Assembly: GCF_000423625.1 (NCBI RefSeq)
Contig: NZ_AUII01000021.1
Location: forward strand, 24,142 to 88,141
Length of the DNA: 64,000 bases
Source of the DNA: Pseudonocardia asaccharolytica DSM 44247 = NBRC 16224
GTDB lineage: Bacteria > Actinomycetota > Actinomycetes > Mycobacteriales > Pseudonocardiaceae
Direction of reading: 5' to 3'
Position numbers and translations under genes: made by a program. The first letter of the stretch is position 1. Each line of letters opens with the position of its first letter. Below the pieces are notes generated by a model that was given only the letters and a program-made list of their open reading frames with translations, was not told the origin of the DNA and searched no databases. Shown one piece after another: positions 26,560-35,400 of this stretch.

Positions 26560-27381
26560 ATGGGTTGGTTGGACGGCGACGTCGCCCTGCTCACCGGTGG
26601 GGGTTCGGGGCTGGGCCGCTGCATCGTCGATCGCTTCGTCGCCGAGGGGGCGCGGGTCGGTGTGCTGGAGCTCGACCCCGACAAGGCGAAGGCGCTCGCC
26701 GGCCGCTTCGGCGAGCGGGTCCTCGTGGTCGAGGGCGACGCGACGAGCCTCGCCGACAACGAACGGGCCGTGGCCGAGACGCTCGCCGAGTTCGGCCGGC
26801 TCGACACCTTCATCGGCAACGCCGGCCTCTGGGACTTCAACACCCCGCTCGAGGCGCTGCCGGGTGAGACGCTCCCGGCGGCCTTCGACCAGATCTTCGG
26901 GCTCAACGTCAAGGGTTACCTGCTCGGGGCCAAGGCCGCGCTGCCCGCACTGCGCGAGAGCGAGGGCAGCATGATCTTCACCGTGTCCAATGCGGGGTTC
27001 TGGCCGGGTGGTGGCGGCCCGCTGTACACCGCGTCGAAGCACGCGGTGATGGGCCTGATCAAGCAGCTGGCCTACGAGCTGTGCCCGGACGTGCGGGTCA
27101 ACGGGGTCGCGCCCGGCGCGATGCCGACCGATCTGCGCGGCCCCCGCGCACTCGACCTGCAGGACACGTCGTTCGGGGCGCTGCCGGTCGAGGACATGAC
27201 GGAGCGGTTCTCGCCGCTGGAGATCCGGATCACGCCGTCGGACTACACCGGCCACTACGTGCTGCTGGCGTCCCGGGACAACGCGCGGACCGCGACGGGA
27301 TCGGTGCACAACTGCGACGGGGGCGTCGGGATCAGCGGGCGCCGGGCGATGGAGGCGGCGATGGCGAGCCTGCAGGAGTGA
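26560..27381 (+). CDS. cis-Dihydrodiol dehydrogenase (SDR, BphB-like)
   Basis: 273 residues. The NAD-binding motif LLTGGGSGLGRCIVDRFV, NAGLWD, and the catalytic Ser/Tyr-Lys (TVSNAGFWPGGGGPLYTASK) identify a short-chain dehydrogenase of the cis-dihydrodiol group. It would oxidise the dioxygenase product to the catechol. The start at 26560 follows a GGAGAAG site. The 3' end overlaps the convergent TetR gene by 50 bases. With the dioxygenase, extradiol enzyme and hydrolase it completes an upper meta-cleavage pathway. Confidence 0.94.
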   Translation: MGWLDGDVALLTGGGSGLGRCIVDRFVAEGARVGVLELDPDKAKALAGRFGERVLVVEGDATSLADNERAVAETLAEFGRLDTFIGNAGLWDFNTPLEALPGETLPAAFDQIFGLNVKGYLLGAKAALPALRESEGSMIFTVSNAGFWPGGGGPLYTASKHAVMGLIKQLAYELCPDVRVNGVAPGAMPTDLRGPRALDLQDTSFGALPVEDMTERFSPLEIRITPSDYTGHYVLLASRDNARTATGSVHNCDGGVGISGRRAMEAAMASLQE

Positions 27382-28018
27382 TGCAGGCCTGCAACGCGGC
27401 CCCGAACAGCGTCACGATGTCCTCGACCTCGATATCGGATGCCGCTGGGAGCCGGGTGTCGGGTTCGAGCAGGGTACCGAAGGCGAACAGGCCGAACCCG
27501 ACCGCCTGGGCGGCGACGAGCCGGGCCCGCAGCCATGCACCGGGGCCGGGCAGGGTGGCCACCAGCGGGTCGATCAGGCGCCGGTTCACCTCCTCGACGA
27601 ACAGCGTCTTGGCCTCCTCGACGTCCAGGGACCGCACCAGCGCGATCGCCGGGAAGCTGATGTCCGGGTCCAGCCAGTACGCCACGAGCTGGCGCGCCAG
27701 CCGCGGGCCCAGCGTCTCCAGCGGCCCCGCGAGATCAGCCGCGTCGATATCGGGACCACCCTCGATCTTCGCCACTTCCCGGAACAGGTTGTGCTTGGAG
27801 CCGAAGTAGCGCACGACGAGCGGGGCGGTCACCCCGACGTCGTCGGCGATGTCCTTGAGGGTGACGGCGGCGTATCCGGCTCGGGCGAACCGGCGGCCGG
27901 CTGCGACGAGGATATCCCGCTGCGTTTGCTCGGCGGATTTCTTGCGGCGCGGCCGGGTAGCTTTATCCTCGCCCGCCCCGCCGTCGGTGAGGGATTGCGC
28001 CATCCGAACGCCGTCCAT
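27332..28018 (-). CDS. TetR-family transcriptional regulator
   Basis: 228 residues. The N-terminal helix-turn-helix is RFARAGYAAVTLKDIADDVG with VTAPLVVRYFGSKHNLF. The C-terminal ligand domain is variable. The ATG at 28018 has a GGAG site eight bases upstream. Two identical palindromes lie 56-121 bases upstream, suggesting autoregulation. It converges on, and overlaps by 50 bases, the dihydrodiol dehydrogenase gene, so transcription of the two may interfere. Its ligand may be an aromatic compound, which is inference from context. Confidence 0.9.
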   Translation of the reverse strand: MDGVRMAQSLTDGGAGEDKATRPRRKKSAEQTQRDILVAAGRRFARAGYAAVTLKDIADDVGVTAPLVVRYFGSKHNLFREVAKIEGGPDIDAADLAGPLETLGPRLARQLVAYWLDPDISFPAIALVRSLDVEEAKTLFVEEVNRRLIDPLVATLPGPGAWLRARLVAAQAVGFGLFAFGTLLEPDTRLPAASDIEVEDIVTLFGAALQACITPAGSPSPPPSPGAR

Positions 28019-28073
28019 CGTCCATCTCCTTCACCACGTGCCGGATACGCCATTCCCACCCAACCACAGCCGT

Positions 28074-28139
28074 CGACGTTATGGAGCCATAACGTCGGTG
28101 GCGGCACACCTTCAGCGACGTTATGGAGCCATAACGTCG
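28074..28139. promoter_or_regulatory. Two identical palindromic operators (TetR-type)
   Basis: The same 24-base perfect palindrome, arms CGACGTTATGG and CCATAACGTCG around AG, occurs at 28074-28097 and 28116-28139, 42 bases apart (four turns). Each copy is followed by the same GTGGCGGC. It lies between the TetR start (28018) and the 3' end of the IclR gene, so it most likely is the TetR autoregulatory site. Confidence 0.8.
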
Positions 28140-28169
28140 GTGGCGGCGGCGCGCGCTCGAGGATGGGCA

Positions 28170-28967
28170 TCAGGAGCAGGCGCGCGAGAGCGTGTCGGCC
28201 ACCTTGCCGAGCCGGGCCCCGAGGCGCCGCGGGTCGAACCGGGCGGTCGGCGAACTGATCGACAGCGCGGCGATCGCCTCACCGGTGCGGCGATCGACGA
28301 TGGGCGCCGCGACGCAGGCCAGCCCCAGCCGGCATTCCTCCAGGTCGACCGCCACCCCCTCGTCCCGCGCCCGGGACAGGTTCCGGCGCAGCAGGTCGGG
28401 GTTGGTCGTGGTGTGCGGGGTGCGGCGGGCCAGACCATGCGCCACAACGCGTTCGACCGTCTCCGGGGCCGAGCGGGACAGGATCGCCTTGCCCAGCGCC
28501 GTGCAGTGCGCGGGATTGCGCCCGCCGACGGTGGTCGGGCAGGGCACGGCGCGGTGTCCGAAGACCTTCTCCAGGTAGAGCACCTGCTGGTCGTGCAGGA
28601 TGGCGAGGTGCACGGTCTCGAGGGTCGCGTGGTGCAGTTCGGCCATGAACGGAACGGCCTGCTCGCGCAGCCCGCGAGGCCGCAGCGCGCGCGACCCGAG
28701 TTCGAAGACGTGCTCGCCCAGCCGGTACCGGTTTCCGTCCCGTTTCACATATCCGTGATTGATCAGCACAGCCAGTAATCGATGGGCGGTCGATTTCGGC
28801 ACGCAGGCGCGCGAGGCGAGCTCGCTCACCCCGAGTACGGACCGGGATCCGTCGAAAGCACTCAACAGTGCCAACGTACGACTCGCCGCATTGGTTGGAA
28901 CCGGATTTCCCAGAAGTTGCCGAGAACGCCGACAATCCGATTGGACGACGACGCTGGCCTCACTCAT
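28170..28967 (-). CDS. IclR-family transcriptional regulator
   Basis: 265 residues. The winged helix-turn-helix is VSELASRACVPKSTAHRLLA with NHGYVKRDGNRYRLGEHVFE. The effector domain includes HCTALGKAILS and DLEECRLGLACVAAPI, the typical IclR signature. The start at 28967 (MSEASVVVQSD) has a GAGG site; a GTG 15 bases upstream is weaker. IclR proteins commonly control aromatic catabolism, and the tandem GTTCCA-N5-TGGAAC sites at 25.2 kb are its likely targets. A 16-base AT palindrome and a CCGTTG/CAACGG repeat lie in its own upstream region. Confidence 0.92.
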   Translation of the reverse strand: MSEASVVVQSDCRRSRQLLGNPVPTNAASRTLALLSAFDGSRSVLGVSELASRACVPKSTAHRLLAVLINHGYVKRDGNRYRLGEHVFELGSRALRPRGLREQAVPFMAELHHATLETVHLAILHDQQVLYLEKVFGHRAVPCPTTVGGRNPAHCTALGKAILSRSAPETVERVVAHGLARRTPHTTTNPDLLRRNLSRARDEGVAVDLEECRLGLACVAAPIVDRRTGEAIAALSISSPTARFDPRRLGARLGKVADTLSRACS

Positions 28968-28988
28968 GGCGACCTCGATCACTGCGAA

Positions 28989-29004
28989 GTAAATAATTAT
29001 TTAC
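28989..29004. promoter_or_regulatory. AT-rich perfect palindrome upstream of iclR-type gene
   Basis: GTAAATAATTATTTAC is a perfect 16-base palindrome in a very GC-rich region, 22-37 bases upstream of the IclR start. It could be an operator, or the -10 region of the regulator's promoter. No binding protein can be named. Confidence 0.5.
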
Positions 29005-29057
29005 ATGCTAGGGGGCTCCGTTGCAACTGTCAACGGACAAGGTGGTGACCGCGTACT

Positions 29058-29097
29058 GCTCCGACCGGGCGCGACGGTCGTCGCGCCCGGTCGGAGC
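29058..29097. terminator. Perfect 18-bp hairpin between iclR-type gene and hsp20
   Basis: The arms 29058-29075 and 29080-29097 are perfectly complementary around a GGTC loop, giving an 18-base-pair GC-rich stem. It lies between divergent genes, so it does not follow an obvious gene end. It may stop transcription entering hsp20 or act as a regulatory leader structure. There is no U-tract on either side. Confidence 0.5.
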
Positions 29098-29116
29098 CCT
29101 CGGACCCCCGCGGATC

Positions 29117-29132
29117 GGGGACAAGGTCCCTG
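29117..29132. promoter_or_regulatory. DosR/DevR-like box upstream of hsp20
   Basis: GGGGACAAGGTCCCTG has the GGGAC...GTCCC arms of the mycobacterial DosR consensus, with a three-base spacer instead of four. It is 65-80 bases upstream of the hsp20 start. A DevR homologue is encoded at 37.5 kb. Confidence 0.55.
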
Positions 29133-29196
29133 CCCGCCGCCGCGGAACCGGGGCAGGGTCGAGGGCGTCGGAATCGTCCCTACGGAAGGACTGCAC

Positions 29197-29670
29197 ATGA
29201 GCAGCGTGATGCGGCGTGACCGCGGCAGCGACCTCGCAAACCGGTTCAACCGGATGGACCGCATGTTCGATGACTGGATGCGATCCCTGTCCGTGCGCCG
29301 GCCGTTCGGGCTCAGCTGGGAATGGCCCGGCGAGGACCTCATCGGCGTCGATGTATTCCGTGACGGCAAGACCCAGGTCATCCGAGCCGAGCTGCCCGGC
29401 GTCGACCCCGAGAAGGACGTCGAGATCACCGTCAGCGACGGGATGCTGCGCATCAACGCCGAGCGCCGCATGGAGGACAAGGTGGAGGAGGACGGCTACC
29501 TGCGCCGCGAGCTGCGCTACGGCAGCCTGAGCCGGACGATCCCCCTGCCGGACGGTGTCGCCGAGCCCGATATCAAGGCGACCTACGAGAACGGCATCCT
29601 CGAGATCCGGGTTCCCGAGCCGGAGCAGGTCGAGCGCGAGCCCGCCAAGATCCAGATCACCAAGGGCTGA
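29197..29670 (+). CDS. Hsp20/alpha-crystallin small heat-shock protein
   Basis: 157 residues. The alpha-crystallin domain runs from about residue 45 to 140 (IGVDVFRDGKTQVIRAELPG, then VEITVSDGMLRINAERR), and NGILEIRVPEPEQ holds the C-terminal I-x-V-type motif used for oligomer contacts. It is an ATP-independent holdase chaperone. It heads a stretch of dormancy-type genes and has a DosR-like box upstream, like hspX in mycobacteria, so hypoxic induction is likely. The ATG at 29197 follows GGAAGGAC. Confidence 0.95.
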   Translation: MSSVMRRDRGSDLANRFNRMDRMFDDWMRSLSVRRPFGLSWEWPGEDLIGVDVFRDGKTQVIRAELPGVDPEKDVEITVSDGMLRINAERRMEDKVEEDGYLRRELRYGSLSRTIPLPDGVAEPDIKATYENGILEIRVPEPEQVEREPAKIQITKG

Positions 29671-29735
29671 GCCCCGCGTGCGACGCCGGGTCGTCCGACC
29701 GGGTGGCCCGGCCCTGTCGCGTCCCGATTCGGAAT

Positions 29736-29750
29736 GGGACCTCCGGCCCT
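29736..29750. promoter_or_regulatory. DosR/DevR-like box upstream of PPOX-fold gene
   Basis: GGGACCTCCGGCCCT keeps the GGGAC and GGCCCT halves common in DosR boxes. It is 63-77 bases upstream of the TTG start at 29813. The same core GGGACCTCCGGCC recurs at 36754. Confidence 0.55.
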
Positions 29751-29812
29751 GTCCAACAGGGGCACAGCCCGCGACCATGCAGGCGAAACAGAGAACGACC
29801 GGAGGCCATATC

Positions 29813-30241
29813 TTGTCCACATCAGCCAGGGACACCGAGCTCGTCGAGATCGGCCACGACGAGTGCCTCCGGCTCATGGCGAGCGGAGCCGTTGGCCGAG
29901 TCGTGTTCACCGACTTCGCCCTACCCGCAGCTCATCCCGTCAACTACATCCTGGACGGTGAGGAGGTCGTCTTCCGCACCGGGACCGGGAGCAAGCTCGC
30001 GGTGGCGACCCGCAACGCGGTCGTCGGTTTCCAGGTCGACGAGATCGACGAGGACAGCCGCACCGGGTGGAGCGTCCTGGGCGTCGGCGTGGCCTACGAG
30101 GTGACCGAGCCCGGCAGGCTCGTCGACCTCGCCGGCCGCATGCCCACCCCGTGGGCTCCCGGTCGCATCGCGCACACGATCGCGATCCCGTTGCAGCAGC
30201 TCAGCGGGCGCAGGCTTGCGGTGGTCAGCGCGGTGAGCTGA
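29813..30241 (+). CDS. Pyridoxamine 5'-phosphate oxidase-fold flavin-binding protein
   Basis: 142 residues from a TTG start with a perfect GGAGG seven bases upstream; an ATG at 29777 is the alternative. The motif GRVVFTDFALPAAHPVNYIL and VFRTGTGSKLAVATRN mark the split-barrel FMN/F420-binding fold. Relatives are found in the DosR dormancy regulon of mycobacteria; they are thought to be flavin- or F420-dependent reductases or nitric-oxide sensors, but the reaction is not established. A close paralogue is encoded at 36958. Confidence 0.88.
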   Translation: MSTSARDTELVEIGHDECLRLMASGAVGRVVFTDFALPAAHPVNYILDGEEVVFRTGTGSKLAVATRNAVVGFQVDEIDEDSRTGWSVLGVGVAYEVTEPGRLVDLAGRMPTPWAPGRIAHTIAIPLQQLSGRRLAVVSAVS

Positions 30242-30271
30242 CCGGAGAGGGGCCCTCCGCCGCCTCGACCC

Positions 30272-30286
30272 CGGGCTTTCGGCCCG
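30272..30286 (+). terminator. Small stem-loop after PPOX-fold gene
   Basis: CGGGCTTTCGGCCCG forms a short GC stem 31 bases after the stop of the PPOX-fold gene. There is no U-tract. It also resembles a DosR box with one base missing, so the role is ambiguous. Confidence 0.25.
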
Positions 30287-30342
30287 CGACACGCGACGAC
30301 GCGCGCGGCACCGTCGAGGTCGAGCCCATCCGGAGGTGAGCC

Positions 30343-30759
30343 ATGACGGATCCCGGTTCCCCGTCCCCACCCGTCCAGGAGCACAACGTGCGCCGGCTTC
30401 GCCGCAGCCGGCGCGATCGCATGATCGGCGGCGTCTGCGGCGGCATCGCCCGCTACCTCGGCGTCGATCCCGTTCTGCTCCGTATCGCCGCGGTGGCGCT
30501 GGCCCTGTCGGGCGGCGCCGGGGTACTGGCCTACATCGTCGCCTGGGTGGCGCTGCCCGAGGCCCGCGAGGACGAACCCGAACACACCGGGTCACCGGCC
30601 GCATGGCAGACGGTGGCCGTCGCCGTCGGCGCGTCGCTCGTCGCGCTCGGTGTGCTGCTGTTCCTGCGGCAGTGGGCGCCGTGGTTCGGCGAGCACGCGT
30701 TCTGGCCGCTGGTCGTCGTGGCCATCGGCGTGCTCGTCGTGTTCTCGGCGAGGCGGTGA
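30343..30759 (+). CDS. PspC-domain membrane protein
   Basis: 138 residues. After a soluble start, the PspC motif RDRMIGGVCGGIARYLGVDP with LLRIAAVALALSGGAGVLAY defines the domain. Two more hydrophobic stretches, VAVAVGASLVALGVLLFL and FWPLVVVAIGVLVVFSA, give three transmembrane helices. PspC proteins take part in envelope-stress responses. The ATG has a GGAGGTGAGCC site. The next gene starts four bases after its stop, so they formed an operon. Confidence 0.9.
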   Translation: MTDPGSPSPPVQEHNVRRLRRSRRDRMIGGVCGGIARYLGVDPVLLRIAAVALALSGGAGVLAYIVAWVALPEAREDEPEHTGSPAAWQTVAVAVGASLVALGVLLFLRQWAPWFGEHAFWPLVVVAIGVLVVFSARR

Positions 30760-30762
30760 GCC

Positions 30763-31336
30763 GTGAGCACGGGGAACAGCGTGAACGCTCCGGCCACGAT
30801 GGACGCTGAACGGCTCGCCGGGACCGGATCGGCCCTCGGCGAGCCCGGCAGACCGCCACGAAGACAGCCGCACTGGAACCGCATCGCCGTCGGCCTGCTG
30901 CTCACCGTCGGAGGCCTGGCCTGGCTGCTCGACGGCCATGGCGTGCCCATTCCGTGGCGGATGGCACCCGCGATCACGGTGATCGTGGTGGGCGTCGTGC
31001 TGCTGCTGTCGCTGACCGGAGGTCGAGGCCGGGGCGGGCTCGTCTCCCTCGGGATCATCCTGCTGCTGCTGGCCATCGCGGTCGGCGTCGGCGCGAACCG
31101 GTGGGCGGGCCCGGTGGGCGACCGGACCTTCACCGCCGGTCCCTCTCACCATCGGCGCCGCGCTCGGGTTCCTGCTCGCCGGCACCGCCCTGCTGCTGCA
31201 GGAGCTGGGGCTGCTGGCGGTGAGCTGGGCGCTCGTCGGGCCGCTGCTGCTGATCATCGTCGGGACCGCGACGGCGGGGGCGGGCGCGGTCGGCTCGGCG
31301 CTGAACCGCGGTCCGGGGGCGGGTGCCCCGTGTGCT
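30763..31336 (+). pseudogene. Multi-span membrane protein with frameshift
   Basis: The GTG at 30763 opens a frame with hydrophobic segments RIAVGLLLTVGGLAWLL, MAPAITVIVVGVVLLLSL and GLVSLGIILLLLAIAVGVGA. At about 31137 the coding potential moves to another frame (LTIGAALGFLLAGTALLLQE, then VSWALVGPLLLIIVGTAT). It looks like one LiaF/PspC-like membrane protein broken by an indel. It belongs with the PspC gene just upstream. Confidence 0.6.
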
Positions 31337-31734
31337 GTCGTTCATGGCCACCGGCTCCTTCGACGGTGAGGTCGAGGGAATCAACGACCTGCAGGCGGCC
31401 GCCGAGCAGACCCACGGCCCCGGCGACTACCGCCCGAACATCCCCGTCTCCTGCTGGAGCTTCCGGCTGATGATCGGCTTCGGTCTCCTCGCCGGGCTGA
31501 TCTCGGTGCTCGGGCTGTGGTTCACCCGCCGCCGTGCCCGCAGCGTGCCCCGCTGGTTCTACCCGGCGGCCGTCGCGGGGCTCATCACCCCGTTCGCCTG
31601 TTCACCGTGCTCTACGGCGCCCTCGCGGTGATCGACGGCGTGCTGATGGTCCGCTACGCCCAGGCGGGCCCGCCCCCATCGGCTCCGGCCGGCGACGACG
31701 ACACCGACGAGTCGCGGGCGGCCCCACCTTCGCC
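31323..31734 (+). pseudogene. cydA: Cytochrome bd oxidase subunit I (cydA) remnant
   Basis: Only the middle to C-terminal part remains: VLSFMATGSFDGEVEGINDL, then PNIPVSCWSFRLMIGFGLLA and, after a frame change at about 31599, FTVLYGALAVIDGVLMVRYA. These are CydA blocks. The first ~290 residues with the heme ligands are absent, as is the stretch between TPF and FTVLYG (about 60 residues with GWIFTEMGRQPW in intact proteins). No functional oxidase subunit can be made. Confidence 0.85.
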
Positions 31735-32499
31735 GCGTTCCCGGAGTGGTACGCGAGCCTGTTCTCCGGGTTCTACCTACCGCTGCTGCTCATCCTCGTC
31801 GCGCTGATCCTGCGCGGGGTCGCGTTCGAGTTCCGCGGCAAGATCGACAGCGATCGCCGGCGGCGGAACTGGGACCGCGCCATCATCGTCGGCTCGTTCG
31901 TGCCCGCGCTACTGTGGGGCGTGGCGTTCGCCAACATGGTGCAGGGCGTTCCGCTGCACGCCGACCACGAGTTCACCGGCACGCTGCTGACCCTGCTCAA
32001 CCCCTATGCACTGCTCGGCGGCCTGGCCACCGTGCTGCTGTTCCTCCTGCACGGCGCGGTGTTCCTCGCCCTCAAGACCACCGGTGATGTGCAGGTGCGG
32101 ACCGCCGGACTGGCCCGCGGGGCCGGCGTCGCCGCGATCGTCGCCGCGCTCGCGCTGGTCGCGGGCATCGGTGCGGCCGGCATGGGGCGCGAGGGCTGGG
32201 CGTTCCTGTTCACGGCGGTGGCGGTGATCGCGGTGACGGTGACGCTGTTCGGTTCGCTCTACCCGGACGTCCTGCCGTCGACGACCGATCCGGCCTACAG
32301 CCTCACCACGACGAACGCCGCGTCCACCCCGGACACGCTGAAGATCATGACATGGGTCGCTGCGGTCTTCACCCCGGTCGTGCTCGCCTACCAGGCCTGG
32401 ACGTTCTGGGGGTTCCGCCGCCGGATCGGCCGTTCCGACATCCCGCCCGCCGCCGGCCTGCCGCCCCGCAGACAACCCGCCACCAGCGGGCGACCGTGA
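31714..32499 (+). pseudogene. cydB: Cytochrome bd oxidase subunit II (cydB), N-terminus missing
   Basis: From TFAAFPEWYASLFSGFYLPL through WDRAIIVGSFVPALLWGVAF to VVLAYQAWTFWGFRRRIG this is continuous CydB sequence of about 260 residues. The first 60-70 residues, including the start, are missing; the frame runs straight into the cydA tail, so one deletion removed the cydA end and the cydB start. The stop overlaps the GTG start of the CydDC gene (GTGA). The transporter gene may still be read from an upstream promoter. Confidence 0.85.
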
Positions 32500-35400
32500 A
32501 ACCACTGGACCCACGGCTGCTGCGGCACGCCTCGGCGGCACGACGGTTCGTCGTGCTCGCCGCGGGTGTCGCGGTGGCCACCGCGCTGCTGGTCCTCGTC
32601 CAGGCGGAGCTGCTGGCCGACGGGATCGAGCGTGCGTTCCTCGGCGGCGCCGGGCTCGGCGAGCTCACCTCGGTCCTGCTGCTGTTGTTCGCGCTCGTGG
32701 CCGGGCGCGCCGCGCTGTCCTGGGCGGGCGAGGTCGCCGCGCACCGCGCCGCCGCCGATGTCATCCGGCAGCTGCGCGCGAAGCTCGTGACGCATGTGCT
32801 GCGGCTCGGTCCCCGGCACCGGGATGTCCCGCCCACCGGTGAGCTCGCCACGCTCGCGACCCGCGGGCTCGACGGGCTGGAGGGGTATTTCAGCCGGTAC
32901 CTGCCGACGCTGTTGGTGGCGGCGGTGGTGCCGGCCGTGGTGGCGGGGCGCATCCTGTTCGCCGACTGGGTTTCCGGGCTGGTCATCGCGGTGACGGCGC
33001 CGCTGATCCCGATCTTCATGATCCTGATCGGGCTGTACACGCAGCGGTCCACCGACCGGCAGTGGCGCGCGCTGGCCGTCCTCGGGCACCACTTCCTCGA
33101 TCTGGTCGCCGGGCTCGAGGTGCTGGTCGCGTTCGGCAGGGCCGGTCACCAGTCGTCCCGCCTGCGCATCCTCGCCGGGGCCTACCGCAAGGCCACGATG
33201 CGCACGCTGCGGGTGGCGTTCCTGTCCGCGCTCGCCCTCGAGCTGCTCGCGACACTGTCGGTCGCCCTCGTCGCCGTGTCGGTGGGGCTGCGGCTGGTCG
33301 AGGGCAGGCTCGACCTGGCGACCGCGCTGCTGGTGCTCATCCTGGCGCCGGAGGTCTACCTGCCGCTACGCGCGGTCGGGGCGCGGTTCCACGACTCCGC
33401 GGAGGGCCTGGCCGCCGCGACCGAGGTGTTCGCCGTGCTGGAGACGCCCGCGCCCGCCGCGGCCGGGCGCACGCCCGCGCCCGACCCGGCACGGGTGCCG
33501 CTCCGGCTCGAACAGGTGGTCGTGGACGGCCGCGCGGGCCGGATCCTGGACCGGCTGGATCTGGTCGTGGAGCCGGGCACCGTGCTCGGCGTGCGGGGGC
33601 GCAGCGGCGCGGGCAAGTCCACGCTGCTCGACCTGCTGCTGGGTCTGCGCGGGCCCGATGCGGGCCGCATTTCCCTTGGTGGTGTCGACCTGGCGGAGAT
33701 CGACCGGGCCGCCTGGCTGCGGCGCGTCGCGTGGGTCCCGCAACGGCCGGTGCTGCTCACCGGCACCGTCGCCGACAACATCCGGCTCGCCGACCCGGAC
33801 GCCGCCGAGGAGCGGGTCCGCCACGCCGCCCGGGTCGCTGCCCTCGACGTCCCGCTCGACACCCCCGTCGGCGAGGACGGCACCGGCCTTTCCACCGGTC
33901 AGCGCCGCCGCGTCGCGCTGGCCCGCGCGGTGCTCGCCGACCGGCCGCTGCTGCTGCTCGACGAACCCACCGAGGGGGTCGACGCCGACACCGAGGCCGC
34001 GATCACCGCGGCACTGCCGCGGATCACCGCGGGACGCACCGTCGTGCTGGTCAGCCACCGGACGCGGGTGCTCACCCACTGCGACCGGGTGGTCGAGCTC
34101 GGGGCCGTCGCCAGCCCGGTGACCGCGCCCCCGGCACCCCCGGCACCGCAGATCGGCGCGCCCCCGGCGGTCTCGGTGTCCGCTCCGGAACTCACCGACG
34201 TCCGGCCGGTCCGGGGTGCCCTGCGCTGGGTGCTGTCGGCGGCCCGCCCGCAGCGGGGCCGCCTCGCACCGGCCGTGCTGCTGGGCAGCGCGGCGCTGGG
34301 CTGCGGGGTGGCGCTCACCGCGACCTCGGCCTGGCTGATCTCCACCGCGGCCCTGCAACCGCCGGTGCTGACGCTGATGGTCGCGATCGTCGCGGTGCGC
34401 GCCTTCGGCCTCGGCAAGGGCGTGCTGCGCTACGCCGAACGGCTGGTCTCGCACGACGCCGTGCTGCGCGCGATGGCGGAGCTGCGGGTGCGGATCTGGG
34501 AGTCGCTGGTCCGCCTCGGACCCCCCGCGACCGCCCGGCTGCGCCGCGGTGAGCTGCTCTCCCGCCTGATCGGCGACGTCGACGCCCAGCAGGACCTGCT
34601 GGTACGGGTGCTGCTGCCGGCCGCGTCGGCCGCCGTGGTCGGGCTGGGCACCGCGGTCGGGCTCGGGCTCCTGCTGCCGGTCGCGGGCCTCGTCGTGGCC
34701 GTCGGTGTCGTCGTCGCCGGAATCGTGGCGCCCGCGCTCACCGCCTGGGCCGTGCACCGCACCGAGCGGCGCACCGCGGCCGCCCGCAGCGACGTGGTCG
34801 CCCGCGCCGTCGAGGTGCTCGAGGCCGCACCCGATCTCCTCGTGTTCGGCGCGGCGCAGCGCTACCACCGCGGGCTCGCCGCCTCGGACGTCCGGCTGGG
34901 CGGGCTGCTGCGGCGCAGCGCCACCGCTCGCGGGCTCGGCGGTGCGCTCGGCGTGCTGGCCATCGGCACCACCACCGTGCTCGCCACCGCCGCCGGGATC
35001 GCCGCGCTGCGCGCCGGGCTGCTGCCCGGGCCGGGGCTGGCCGTGCTGGCGCTCACCCCGCTCGCGCTCGCCGACGTGGTGGCCGGGCTCCCGGACGCGG
35101 CGGTGCGGCTGCTCGCCGCGGGGCCCGCCGCGCAGCGGCTCGCCGAACTGGAGCGCCGGCCGGCGCCGGTCACCGACCCCGAACACCCCGCTCCGGTCGG
35201 GCCGCCTGCCACGCTGGAGGCCCAGTCGCTCGCGGTGCGCTGGCCGGGCGCGACCCGCGACGTGGTGCGCGATGTCGACCTGCTGCTGCTGGACGGCGGC
35301 CGGGTCGCCCTGACCGGCCCGTCGGGATCGGGCAAGTCGAGCGTCGTCGCCGCATTGCAACGCATGCTCGACCCCAGCGCGGGCCGCGTGCTCGCCGGCG

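Noticed and set aside
28074..28139. Possible CRISPR repeat pair
   Set aside because: Only two copies, palindromic across the whole unit, 18-base spacer and no cas genes; it fits an operator pair.
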